Source: CAYONQ01 sp964405375 (GTDB taxonomy: Bacteria; Planctomycetota; Phycisphaerae; Sedimentisphaerales; Anaerobacaceae). Taken from it: a stretch of 25,025 nucleotides of DNA. Position numbers and translations under genes: made by a program. The notes beneath the pieces are model-generated. The model worked only from the letters and a program-made list of their open reading frames with translations, was not told the DNA's origin and did not search any database. The stretch is taken from contig CAYONQ010000035.1 of NCBI GenBank assembly GCA_964405375.1, positions 1 to 25,025 on the forward strand. Direction: 5' to 3'. This document shows positions 7,110 to 14,797 of this stretch, piece by piece (within the stretch, counting starts at the first letter, position 1; the number at the start of each line of letters is the position of its first letter).

Positions 7110-8137
7110 TTTAACCAGCTAACTTTTCTACTGTATTTTGCCAGCAGGACCAAAAAGAACGGTCCGCCGGCAATGGCCGTAATCACGCCTACCGGCAGTT
7201 GTGCAGGGGCGACAATCGTCCGGGCAACCGTATCGGCAATAACTAAAAATGCACCGCCGATTATTGCACTGACAGGCAGCAATTGGCGATGGTCAGGCCC
7301 GAATACGAGGCGAACTGCGTGCGGGATGATAAGCCCCACAAACCCAATAAGCCCGCTTAGACTGACCGCAATAGCGGTTATAAAAGCCGCCAGGCCGAAG
7401 GCAGCGAATCTGGTTTTTGCCGGGTCCACGCCGAGTCCCTTTGCCTCTTCCTGGCCGAAGGTCAGGACATTTAACCTGTGGCAGATACTAAATAGGCCCA
7501 ATATCCCTGCCAGAATGCAAACCGCACTGACCCACAGCACCGACGGGTCTTTTTCTGTTATGTTGCCCATCAGCCACAGTGTTGTCGAGCGTAGCTGATG
7601 GCTTTTTAATATCGACGTTAGAAACATTATCACCGCTGAAAAGAAGGCATTGATAACCACGCCAGCCAGCAGCAAGCTCGTAACCTGTGATTTACCCGCC
7701 AAATGCCCGATGTACCAGACCAGCCAGACGGTTAAAGTTGCTCCGGCAAATGCAAAGACCGTTATTGGCGAACCGGCCCAGAAACTCCACGTTATCCCCG
7801 ACAAAACCGCAATAATCACCCCTAATCCTGCGCCGCTGGATATTCCGAGTATATAAGGGTCGGCGAGCGGATTTCGTAAAATCGCCTGCAAAATAACACC
7901 TGCACAGGCCAGCGCCGCTCCGGCTAATGCGGCCAGAATCACTCGTGGTATTCTAACGCCGACGAAGATTTCGTAGTCGGTGTTCTCACCCGGCCCCTGG
8001 CCTGGCCCGGCAAGGACATTTTCCAAAGAAATCCTTTGTGTCCCTACCAAAGCGCACAGGCACATTACAACTGCCAGAACTGCCGAGCAGACGACGATTT
8101 TGATTACCAGATTTTTGGGTGTTAGAAATTCAGCCAT
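7106..8137 (-). CDS. btuC: FecCD/BtuC-type permease
   Basis: The 343-residue protein is hydrophobic throughout, with the nine to ten membrane helices of the FecCD family. It carries typical family sequences: RIPRVILAALAGAALACAGVILQ at about 53-75 (the start of the first conserved block), NPLADPYILGISSGAGLG, and GLIGFVGLIIPHAVRL in the region that contacts the ATPase. It forms the homodimeric channel of the importer, passing substrate from the binding protein through the cytoplasmic membrane. Its ATG follows the btuF stop after four bases, and its stop overlaps the ATPase start. Length and motif order are normal. Cobalamin versus siderophore specificity is not resolved by these motifs. Confidence 0.9.
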   Translation of the reverse strand: MAEFLTPKNLVIKIVVCSAVLAVVMCLCALVGTQRISLENVLAGPGQGPGENTDYEIFVGVRIPRVILAALAGAALACAGVILQAILRNPLADPYILGISSGAGLGVIIAVLSGITWSFWAGSPITVFAFAGATLTVWLVWYIGHLAGKSQVTSLLLAGVVINAFFSAVIMFLTSILKSHQLRSTTLWLMGNITEKDPSVLWVSAVCILAGILGLFSICHRLNVLTFGQEEAKGLGVDPAKTRFAAFGLAAFITAIAVSLSGLIGFVGLIIPHAVRLVFGPDHRQLLPVSAIIGGAFLVIADTVARTIVAPAQLPVGVITAIAGGPFFLVLLAKYSRKVSWLK

Positions 8138-8141
8138 TTAT

Positions 8142-9074
8142 TTATCTCGTTTGTAGTGCAACGTTATGTTTTTCCATAGCGGTATCCGGGTGTAGGCAGC
8201 GGGCAATTATTTCTATTCCTTCCGGCAGTCGCGGCCCTAATCTTAGCGCAGTGTCCGGGTTAACAACGTAAATCCTGTTATTTTTGACGGCCGGCAGGGC
8301 GGCGAATTTGCTCCAGAACGACTCTGCGGCCTGCTGCTGTCTGTCGATATTACTCGCTCCCATTGCCGACTGGATTATAACCTCCGCACCGCACGCAAGA
8401 AGCTCTTCCGTGCCGATTTGAGGATATTGGCCTATAGTGGGACCGATAGCATTCTCGCCGCCTGCCAGTTCGAGCATTTCATTTACGAAGGTGCTTCTGC
8501 CCGCTATACGCAGCGGTTCAACCTGCACGACCCACAGTGTTTTGACTTTATTGGCCAAGCCATATTTCGATTGCAAATCGTTTGTCTTTTTCCTGATACT
8601 GCCGGCAAGTTTCTCAGCACGCTCGATGCAGTCGGCTGCTTCCCCCATTTTTTGAATAGCCGTGAAAAGCTCCTCGATTTCCTCTACCTTTAAGGTTAAG
8701 ACCTTATAACCCAGCCGGTTCAAGGTATCGGCGACGGCTTTTTGCTGCTCGAACCGCAGTGTAATCACCAAATCCGGCTTGGATGCTATAATTGCCTCGG
8801 TGTTTGGCTGCCAGAATGTCCCCACCTTTTTCCTGCTGACTGCCTCGGCAGGCCAGTCGCAGTTATTGGAGACCGCAACAACATTTTCTCCAAGCCCTAA
8901 TGCAAAAAGAATTTCAGTCAGGTTCGGCGCAAGAGATACAATCCTTTTGGGTGGACTCGTTGTTGTTGGGAGCCGAAACGTTTTTCGCGATGCAGCAGCC
9001 CAATATAAACCGAATACGCAGGATAAACAGACGATTGTGATAGTCGGTAATGTCCAGCTTTTTTTTAGAATCAT
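8142..9074 (-). CDS. btuF: Cobalamin/iron-chelate ABC transporter substrate-binding protein (BtuF-like)
   Basis: The product from the ATG at 9074 is 310 residues. An earlier in-frame start at 9161 would add 29 non-conserved residues inside mutL. The chosen start gives a classic export signal (MILKKS, then a hydrophobic stretch to about residue 26) and an ATGA overlap with the mutL stop. The mature part has the helical-backbone binding-protein fold: PKRIVSLAPNLTEILFALGLGENVVAVS, then CDWPAEA, VGTFWQPNTEAIIASKPDLVI, and later the LPAVKNNRIYVVNP strand. CDWPAEA and the following VG-x-NxE pattern resemble BtuF, which favours cobalamin, although siderophore-binding proteins are close relatives. 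There is no cysteine lipobox, so it is probably periplasmic or held by an uncleaved signal. Confidence 0.85.
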   Translation of the reverse strand: MILKKSWTLPTITIVCLSCVFGLYWAAASRKTFRLPTTTSPPKRIVSLAPNLTEILFALGLGENVVAVSNNCDWPAEAVSRKKVGTFWQPNTEAIIASKPDLVITLRFEQQKAVADTLNRLGYKVLTLKVEEIEELFTAIQKMGEAADCIERAEKLAGSIRKKTNDLQSKYGLANKVKTLWVVQVEPLRIAGRSTFVNEMLELAGGENAIGPTIGQYPQIGTEELLACGAEVIIQSAMGASNIDRQQQAAESFWSKFAALPAVKNNRIYVVNPDTALRLGPRLPEGIEIIARCLHPDTAMEKHNVALQTR

Positions 9075-10879
9075 ATCCGTTTGAACTGTTTTTCCAGCTC
9101 GACCGTTGTAAATTTTATTGTGGTGGGTCTTCCATGCGGGCATCGGCTTGCGTGTTCGCACGTTTCTCTATCTGTGAGCAGTTGTTGTATTTCGCTGCCG
9201 GTTAGTTTTTGACCTGCCTTGATGGCCGCCTTGCACGCAGCCATCTTCAGAACTTCGTCAAGAAGCCGTTCCGCATCGACTGCAAGGTCCTTGTCTGTGA
9301 GCAGGTCGATTAAATCCCGGACGAAATCGAGCGAGTCGGCCTTTGCCAGCAGCGTTGGAAATGCCTGTATGGCATAGGTCTTCGGCCCGAAGGGCACAAG
9401 CTCAATCCCTAATTTTTCGATTATTTCGCCACCGGCTTGTAGTACATCGGCACCGGCAGTTGAAAGCTCGAAGCTTTCGGGTATCAAAAGTTTCTGTGAT
9501 TCGAGCTTGCCTTTCCGTATTCGCCTGCGCAGCTCTTCGTATATGATGCGTTCATGAAGTGCGTGCTGGTCGATAATGACAAAGCCATCGTCGGTTTGTT
9601 CGACAATGAAGCTGTCGTGTATCTGAATAGCGGTTAGCCCCGCATCGAAGTGCGGGGTAAACTCATAGCGTATAGCGTGTAGTCTTTCTTTTTCTATCTG
9701 CTCTACGGTACTGCTGTGTGCTGTCCTTGTGTGAAAGCCAATCTGCTGCTGCGTTTGAATGGGCCTGTGCTTTTTGAAAAATTCAGTCATTGCGTCGGCA
9801 ATCTTCTGGTTTCTGTAGCCGGCCCCAAAGGTATCTTTTCGTTCCGGTTTTGCGGCGACTGTTGCCGGCAATTTTGCATTGGTGTCGAGATTCGTTGCTA
9901 AGAGTTTTTCCCGCAGGCAGCTTAGGATTTGTGAATGAATCAGGTTGGCGTTTGCAAAACGGACCTCAATTTTCGTGGGATGTACATTTACATCGTAGTT
10001 TTCGTAGGGCATTTGAATAAATAGAAAGACAACAGGGTATCTGTTCGGCTCTAAGCTGCCGCGGTATGCCTCTTTGACTGCATGCGAGATAAATTTATCA
10101 CGTATGAATCGGCCGTTCAGAAATATGTATTGAAGTTTGTTATTTGCTCTTGAAATAGCGGGTCTGCCCAGCAGCACAAAAATATGCAGCCCTTTTTCAT
10201 TACTTTCGGTTTCAATCAGGTTTTCAGAGATTTCGGATGAGAACAGTTCGGCTATGCGTTGGCGAAGCCCCCTGTTGGCTGGTAGGTGATAAAGCTGGCG
10301 GTCGTTGTGTACTAATGTCATATCCAAATTGTCACTTGCCAGTGTGATGCGTGTGAAGTGTTCGATAATATGTCCCATCTCGGTGTTGGCGGTTTTGAGG
10401 AATTTACGTCTTGCAGGCAGCTTATAGAAAAGGTCTCTGACCTCGATTGTTGTGCCGTAGTCTGCACTGCCAGGGCTGACGCCGGCTTTATTTCCACAGT
10501 CAATCTCAACGCAGTTGGCGCCGGATTCTGTCTTTGTTCTGCTGACGGCTCTGACCTGTGCCACCGAGCCGACGCTTGCTAATGCCTCGCCCCTGAAGCC
10601 GAGTGTCGCTATATCCCGCAGGTCTTTAGTGGTTTTGATTTTGCTGGTGGTATGCGGCTCGAATGCGCTGGCCAGGTCTTCGGCGTCCATCCCACAGCCG
10701 TTATCGGAAACCGATATTAATTTTCGGCCTCCGTCTTCGATTGAAACGGTGATTTTTGTAGCCCCCGCATCGATGCTGTTCTCCATCAGCTCCTTGACCA
10801 CGCTGGCGGGGCGTTCAATCACCTCGCCGGCCGCAATCATATTAATCATATTCTCATCAAGGGTGACTATTCGCCCCAT
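9071..10879 (-). CDS. mutL: DNA mismatch repair protein MutL (endonuclease type)
   Basis: From the ATG at 10879 the product is 602 residues. This start is chosen because MGRIVTLDENMINMIAAGEVIERP is the usual MutL N-terminus and GAGGG precedes it. A start 63 bases further upstream would run through a hairpin. The N-terminal GHKL ATPase shows the ENSIDAGA, DNGCGM and GFRGEAL motifs. The C-terminal domain has all four marks of nicking MutL proteins: DQHALHERIIYEE (DQHA-x2-E-x4-E, about residue 437), ACKAAIKAG, CPHGRP (about 580-585) and a terminal FKR. It should therefore nick DNA itself, as in methyl-independent mismatch repair, rather than depend on MutH. It follows gpmI by 66 bases, and its TGA overlaps the btuF ATG. 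Confidence 0.95.
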   Translation of the reverse strand: MGRIVTLDENMINMIAAGEVIERPASVVKELMENSIDAGATKITVSIEDGGRKLISVSDNGCGMDAEDLASAFEPHTTSKIKTTKDLRDIATLGFRGEALASVGSVAQVRAVSRTKTESGANCVEIDCGNKAGVSPGSADYGTTIEVRDLFYKLPARRKFLKTANTEMGHIIEHFTRITLASDNLDMTLVHNDRQLYHLPANRGLRQRIAELFSSEISENLIETESNEKGLHIFVLLGRPAISRANNKLQYIFLNGRFIRDKFISHAVKEAYRGSLEPNRYPVVFLFIQMPYENYDVNVHPTKIEVRFANANLIHSQILSCLREKLLATNLDTNAKLPATVAAKPERKDTFGAGYRNQKIADAMTEFFKKHRPIQTQQQIGFHTRTAHSSTVEQIEKERLHAIRYEFTPHFDAGLTAIQIHDSFIVEQTDDGFVIIDQHALHERIIYEELRRRIRKGKLESQKLLIPESFELSTAGADVLQAGGEIIEKLGIELVPFGPKTYAIQAFPTLLAKADSLDFVRDLIDLLTDKDLAVDAERLLDEVLKMAACKAAIKAGQKLTGSEIQQLLTDRETCEHASRCPHGRPTTIKFTTVELEKQFKRI

Positions 10880-10909
10880 TGTTGTCCCTCGCCCCTGCAA
10901 AGAGCAATC

Positions 10910-10944
10910 GAATGTCGAACTTGAAAATTCCTTGTTCGACATTC
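10910..10944. repeat. 11-bp perfect hairpin between gpmI and mutL
   Basis: GAATGTCGAAC (10910-10920) and GTTCGACATTC (10934-10944) are perfect inverted copies around a 13-base AT-rich loop. The element starts one base after the gpmI stop (minus strand) and ends about 30 bases before mutL. No U-run follows, so it looks like an mRNA-processing or stabilising hairpin, a protein site, or a small interspersed repeat rather than a simple terminator. Confidence 0.6.
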
Positions 10945-10945
10945 A

Positions 10946-12508
10946 TTATTCTATCAAGCTCTGGCCGGTCATTTCCTCGGGTTTAGGCAAATCCATCATC
11001 TTAAGCAGAGTAGGCCCTACATCGGCCAACCTTCCACCCTGTCGCAGTTTTTTATTTTTGTAGCGCTGGCCAAATACAATCAATGGCACATCGCCGCTGG
11101 TGTGGGCGGTGTGTGGCTTGCCGTTTTCTTCGGCCATTCTCTCGAGGTTGCCGTGGTCGGCGGTAACTATGGCTGCACCGCCTAAACTTTTAACCTTGTC
11201 CAGGATTTTGCCGACGCATTCATCTACTACCTCAGCGGCCCTGATAGCCGCCGACAGTATGCCGGTATGGCCGACCATATCCGGGTTGGCAAAATTGACC
11301 ACCATCACGTCGTATTTGTTGGAGTCGAGCCGTTCCAGCACAACATCGGTAACCTCGTAAGCGCTCATCTCAGGTTTTAGGTCGTATGTTTTAACCCGCG
11401 GCGAAGGCACAATCTGCCTGTCCTCGCCGCTGAACGGCTTTTCGGTGTAATCGTTGAAGAAGAAGGTAACGTGGGCGTATTTTTCCGTCTCGGCGCAGCG
11501 AAATTGCTTCAGCCCTAAGCTGCCCCAGTATGCCCCTAATATATTTTTCATTTTTGGCGGCTTCGGGAATGCTACCGGTGCAGGGATCGTCGCATCGTAC
11601 TCTGTCATACACACATAATATATATTGGCTTTGGTTGGTCTGGCGAACTCTTTGAAGTCCGGCTCGACAAATGCCCGCGTAATTTCACGGGGCCTGTCGC
11701 CGCGGAAGTTAAAGAATATTACGCCGTCGCCGTCGTCGACAGTAGCGACCGGCAGGTTTTCGCTGTCAACAATGGCGGTTGGCTCGATAAATTCGTCCGT
11801 TACCTTGTTTTCATAGCTTTTGCTGACCGCCTCTGCTGCACTGGTTGCCTTCAGGCCGCTGCCGTACCGCATACATTCGTAGGCCTTTTGCACGCGGTCC
11901 CATCTGCTGTCACGGTCCATCGCATAGAATCTACCCATTACGCTGGCTATTGTGCCTATGCCTATCTCTTTGGCCTTTTTTTCGATATCAGTTATATATC
12001 CTGCTCCGCTGTCCGGTGGCGAGTCCCGTCCATCGGTAAATGCGTGGATAAAAACGTCTTTTACATCGTTTCTTTTCGCAAGTTTAAGCAGGCCGTACAA
12101 ATGGTCTAAAAGCGAGTGGACGCCGATGTCACTACACAGTCCCATCACGTGCATTTTGCCGTTATTGCTTTTTACAAATTTGATTAGGTTCGAGAACTCG
12201 GCATTTTCAAAGAATGACCCGTCGCGAATGGCATTGCTGATTCTCACGGATTCCTGGGGTGCGATTCTGCCTGCCCCGATATTTTGGTGTCCCACTTCGC
12301 TGTTGCCCATAGTCCCGGCCGGCAGGCCCACATCGGTACCTGCGGTGTGTATAAGGCAGTTTGGGAATTCTGTCATTAGCATATCATCTACAGGACTGTG
12401 GGCGCACTTGACGGCATTATGCTCATCTTCATCCCTGTTTGGGTTATAGCCCCACCCGTCACGGATAATTAACACAAATGGCCGGTTTTTCAAAATTACC
12501 TTTGCCAT
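10946..12508 (-). CDS. gpmI: 2,3-bisphosphoglycerate-independent phosphoglycerate mutase
   Basis: The product is 520 residues from the ATG at 12508, close to the usual 510-515. A TTG at 12526 would add six residues and would bury the AAAGG ribosome site, so I reject it. The enzyme interconverts 3- and 2-phosphoglycerate in glycolysis and gluconeogenesis through a phosphoserine. That serine is in MGNSEVGHQNIGAGR (Ser70). The metal ligands are seen in IRDGWG, TDGRDSPPDSG, NPDMVGHTG, TADHGN and HTAHTSGDVPLI. The C-terminal PEEMTGQSLI is typical. A strong candidate promoter lies at 12590-12618 and a hairpin in the leader at 12533-12557. It is the first gene of the run that leads into mutL and btuFCD. 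Confidence 0.96.
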   Translation of the reverse strand: MAKVILKNRPFVLIIRDGWGYNPNRDEDEHNAVKCAHSPVDDMLMTEFPNCLIHTAGTDVGLPAGTMGNSEVGHQNIGAGRIAPQESVRISNAIRDGSFFENAEFSNLIKFVKSNNGKMHVMGLCSDIGVHSLLDHLYGLLKLAKRNDVKDVFIHAFTDGRDSPPDSGAGYITDIEKKAKEIGIGTIASVMGRFYAMDRDSRWDRVQKAYECMRYGSGLKATSAAEAVSKSYENKVTDEFIEPTAIVDSENLPVATVDDGDGVIFFNFRGDRPREITRAFVEPDFKEFARPTKANIYYVCMTEYDATIPAPVAFPKPPKMKNILGAYWGSLGLKQFRCAETEKYAHVTFFFNDYTEKPFSGEDRQIVPSPRVKTYDLKPEMSAYEVTDVVLERLDSNKYDVMVVNFANPDMVGHTGILSAAIRAAEVVDECVGKILDKVKSLGGAAIVTADHGNLERMAEENGKPHTAHTSGDVPLIVFGQRYKNKKLRQGGRLADVGPTLLKMMDLPKPEEMTGQSLIE

Positions 12509-12532
12509 AAAACAGCAACCTTTCAATAAAGC

Positions 12533-12557
12533 GACGGAGGCAAGGCAATGCCTCGTC
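12533..12557 (-). other. Hairpin in the gpmI leader
   Basis: GAC (12533-12535), one bulged G, and GAGGCA (12537-12542) pair with TGCCTC (12549-12554) and GTC (12555-12557) across a six-base loop. It lies inside the predicted 75-base leader, about 25 bases before the gpmI ATG. It could affect mRNA stability or initiation; the role is inferred. Confidence 0.45.
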
Positions 12558-12589
12558 TATATCCCACGGCTTAATCAAATTAGGCAGAT

Positions 12590-12618
12590 ATGATATAGGG
12601 CTGTGTTAAATATGTCAA
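12590..12618 (-). promoter_or_regulatory. gpmI promoter, sigma-70-like
   Basis: On the minus strand a perfect TTGACA (12613-12618) is followed after 17 bases by TATCAT (12590-12595). It is correctly oriented 82 bases before the gpmI ATG. The predicted start is near 12583. Confidence 0.65.
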
Positions 12619-12667
12619 ACATTTAGAAAAAATGCTCAAAACTCGACCCTCGCATCACTAAAAGTTT

Positions 12668-12695
12668 TTGACAGCACTATTTACTATGGTATAAT
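12668..12695 (+). promoter_or_regulatory. Consensus promoter with extended -10 for the TPR lipoprotein-lspA pair
   Basis: TTGACA (12668-12673), 16 bases, then TATAAT (12690-12695) preceded by TGG, so both hexamers are perfect and an extended -10 is present. The predicted start near 12702 leaves a leader of about 75 bases. It points away from the gpmI promoter, so the region is a divergent promoter pair. Confidence 0.75.
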
Positions 12696-12778
12696 TTTGC
12701 TCGCCAATTAAAAATTGCTTTGTGGATATTTGGGGATGATAACTGTAGTATTATGCCGTGCCGGAAAGGAAGGCGTAG

Positions 12779-13822
12779 ATGTCCGATAACACGGATAGGG
12801 TAAAGACAAAAAGTAAGAGCTGGAAGTCAAAAGCGGCCTATTTTTCACTTTTTCCTTTTTACTTTTTCCTTTTTATTTTGATGTTTTCCACCGGCTGTTC
12901 CTATTCTGAACGGCGGGCGGTTGAGTTGTATGTTGACGCTGTGGAGCTGAAGGCACTTGACGAGAACGAAAAGGCCGTCGAAAAGCTCGACTCGGCTGTG
13001 CAATTGAATGAGCGTTTTTCGTTGGCTTATTCCTTGCTCGGCGAGATTTATCAGCGAATGCAGGATTATGAGAAAAGCACCGCCGCCTATGAAAAAGCGA
13101 CGCAGTTGAATCCCTGGTCTTTCAGGGACTTTTTTAATCTTGGGGGTGTTTATCAGGTTGTGAAGAAATTCGCACAGGCGGTCAAGGCGTACGCCACGGC
13201 TTGTGAGCTCGACCCCGACCATCTGGATGCGCATATCAACGCCGCTAAATGCTACTATGAGATTGGGGACTATAACGAGGCATTGATATACGGCAAACGG
13301 GCCGAGCAGATTAGTCCTGATACTGCTGAGGTCCGGGATGTGTTTAGAGATATTTATGAATCGCAAGGGGATATTTATGAATCGCAGAAGGACTATGAGC
13401 AGGCCATAGCATCCTACAAGCGAGCGCTGGAGATAGACAGTAACGACCCCAAGATTATGACTTCGCTGGCGGTTTGTTATCTGAAGACCGGCCGGGAGAG
13501 CGTTGCGAAAGAACTGTTAATATCAGCGACACAAATCGCCCCTGAAAGCAACACCGCCTATCAATATCTCGGATACTGTTATCTGCGGCTTGAGGATGTG
13601 GACAACGCAACGGAAAGCTACAGCAGGGCGATTGAGATAAATGATAAGGATTGGCAGGCCTACAGGGGATTGGGAGTCGCCTATATGTTAAGGGCGCTTA
13701 AAGATGAAGATGATACGCTGAGAGAAAAAGCAATCCGGCAGTGGCGTTTATCTCTGGACATCAAGCCCGACCAGCCGCGTAGAGAGAGGCTGCTTAAATT
13801 GATAGAAAGATATTCGAAGTAG
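12779..13822 (+). CDS. TPR-containing lipoprotein
   Basis: The 347-residue protein starts at an ATG with a good ribosome site (AAAGGAAGG ending five bases before). A polar and basic N-terminus, a hydrophobic segment (about 19-36, rich in F) and the lipobox-like FSTGC with Cys40 indicate a lipid-anchored envelope protein. The -3 position is Ser rather than the usual Leu, so this is likely but not certain. The rest is a TPR array of about seven units with the AYxxLGxxY pattern, such as LAYSLLGEIYQRMQDYEKST, YQYLGYCYLRLEDVDNATES and AYRGLGVAYML near the end. A near-duplicate short segment (IYESQGDIYESQKD, about 195-208) marks an internal repeat. TPR lipoproteins usually act as scaffolds in envelope assembly. 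lspA, the enzyme that would process it, follows 29 bases later. Confidence 0.85.
   Translation: MSDNTDRVKTKSKSWKSKAAYFSLFPFYFFLFILMFSTGCSYSERRAVELYVDAVELKALDENEKAVEKLDSAVQLNERFSLAYSLLGEIYQRMQDYEKSTAAYEKATQLNPWSFRDFFNLGGVYQVVKKFAQAVKAYATACELDPDHLDAHINAAKCYYEIGDYNEALIYGKRAEQISPDTAEVRDVFRDIYESQGDIYESQKDYEQAIASYKRALEIDSNDPKIMTSLAVCYLKTGRESVAKELLISATQIAPESNTAYQYLGYCYLRLEDVDNATESYSRAIEINDKDWQAYRGLGVAYMLRALKDEDDTLREKAIRQWRLSLDIKPDQPRRERLLKLIERYSK
12841..12869 (+). repeat. 14/15-bp direct repeat inside the lipoprotein signal-peptide codons
   Basis: TTTTTCACTTTTTCC (12841-12855) and TTTTTACTTTTTCC (12856-12869) are adjacent imperfect copies, and a third partial copy begins TTTTTATTTT. They encode the phenylalanine-rich hydrophobic core of the signal peptide. 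Confidence 0.65.
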
Positions 13823-13823
13823 A

Positions 13824-13891
13824 AAAACAGTGTACAGTAGATAAGAAGGAAATGGACGATAGCACTGAGCAGACAGCAGATAGTAAACAGC
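13824..13891 (+). repeat. CAGTAGA-like degenerate repeat at the lspA start
   Basis: Two similar blocks, AACAGTGTACAGTAGATAAG and GCAGACAGCAGATAGTAAAC, lie on either side of the lspA ATG. They resemble the ACAGTAGACAGTAAAC-type short repeats found between genes in some bacteria. The second block encodes the non-conserved N-terminal residues of LspA. Confidence 0.35.
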
Positions 13892-14424
13892 CGGAAACTA
13901 AACGATATACGCTGTTTGCTAAGCCGAAGGCCCAGTTCATCTTCTGGCCGTTGGTGGTGGCCGGTGTGATACTGGATTTATGGACCAAAGCGGCTGTGTT
14001 CAACTGGCTGGAGCAAAAACCGCAGAAGAGCGTCTCAATTATAGATGGTTTTTTGCAGTTGGTAGTGGCGGAGAATGCCGGCGCCGCTTTTGGGATAGCC
14101 GCCGGTCAGCGTTACCTTTTAATAGCGGTCTCAGTTGTTGCTTTGGGGGTAATTTTTGCAGTTTTTCTTTTGAGCGCGAGCGAGCAGAAATTGGTGTATG
14201 TTGCCCTTGGCCTTTTTGCTGCCGGCGTGTGTGGCAATCTCCACGACAGGATTTTTAACGATGGCAGGGTGCGGGATTTCATCGACGTTGTCTACTGGCC
14301 CGGCAAGCATTGGCCGGCCTTCAATATCGCAGACACTATGCTTTGTATCGGTGTGGGGCTGTTGCTGATTTCGAGTTTTTTTACTGGCGGGTCTTCTCTA
14401 AAACATGCTCGGCAACGTAAATAG
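13852..14424 (+). CDS. lspA: Lipoprotein signal peptidase (signal peptidase II)
   Basis: The 190-residue membrane aspartic protease removes signal peptides from prolipoproteins after diacylglycerol transfer. Four hydrophobic segments are visible at about 28-43, 88-106, 114-128 and 160-175. The family motifs are DLWTK (42-46), ENAGAAFG (74-81), GNLHDRIFNDGRVRDFIDV with catalytic Asp142, and FNIADT with catalytic Asp161. The first 25 residues are polar, non-conserved and longer than in most LspA proteins. The ATG at 13852 has AAGGA unusually close (about two bases), so the exact start is uncertain, but no better one is seen. It is cotranscribed with the TPR lipoprotein. Its last 44 bases overlap the end of the opposite-strand DUF151 gene. 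Confidence 0.93.
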   Translation: MDDSTEQTADSKQPETKRYTLFAKPKAQFIFWPLVVAGVILDLWTKAAVFNWLEQKPQKSVSIIDGFLQLVVAENAGAAFGIAAGQRYLLIAVSVVALGVIFAVFLLSASEQKLVYVALGLFAAGVCGNLHDRIFNDGRVRDFIDVVYWPGKHWPAFNIADTMLCIGVGLLLISSFFTGGSSLKHARQRK

Positions 14425-14776
14425 GGGCGTTTGACGCCACACACAGCGCAATCGCATCGGAAGGGCGGGAGTCAATTTCGACGTTTTGACCGTTTGAACT
14501 GAGCGTTATCTTTGCATAGAAGGTATGATTGCGCAGGTCGTTTATAACTATCTTTTCTATTTTAGCGCCAAGGCCTTCGATTACGCCGGCTAATAAATCG
14601 TGCGTCATTGGGCGGGGCGGCTTGATGCCTTTTAACCGCCGGTCGATTGCAAAAATTTCAACTATGCCTATAACGATGGGGAAGCTGCGCTGACCGTTAC
14701 GCTCCTTCAGGACGATTATCTGCTGGTCGGATGTCTCGTTAATAATTATACGTGACAATTCCATTTCCACATCCAT
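14381..14776 (-). CDS. Bifunctional nuclease family (BFN, DUF151) protein
   Basis: The 131-residue protein is a single BFN domain. The family pattern is clear: RSFPIVIGIVEIFAID near residue 30, then RPMTHDLLAGVIEGLGA (about 55-71), LRNHTFYAKI, and the hallmark DSRPSDAIALCVASNAPIYV near 101-120. Relatives bind or cleave nucleic acid (plant BFN1; a Thermotoga structure), and in several bacteria the domain is linked to UvrB/UvrC-like or stress functions; the role here is unknown. The ATG at 14776 has GGCGGTG ahead of it. It follows valS by 21 bases and is probably cotranscribed with it. Its 3' end runs 44 bases into lspA on the other strand. Confidence 0.9.
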   Translation of the reverse strand: MDVEMELSRIIINETSDQQIIVLKERNGQRSFPIVIGIVEIFAIDRRLKGIKPPRPMTHDLLAGVIEGLGAKIEKIVINDLRNHTFYAKITLSSNGQNVEIDSRPSDAIALCVASNAPIYVAEHVLEKTRQ

Positions 14777-14797
14777 TTTGACACCGCCTTTACTAAA

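Noticed and set aside
9075..9161. Longer btuF start and a cobalamin riboswitch ahead of btuF
   Set aside because: The extra codons lie inside mutL and look unlike a signal peptide. There is no non-coding space for a riboswitch between mutL and btuF.
10880..10942. Upstream ATG for mutL at 10942
   Set aside because: The added 21 residues are encoded by the hairpin and are not part of the conserved MutL N-terminus; the inner ATG has a better ribosome site.
12845..13366. 173-codon minus-strand open frame within the TPR lipoprotein gene
   Set aside because: It is the antisense of a TPR array; the protein has no motif and its end is the T-rich repeat read backwards.
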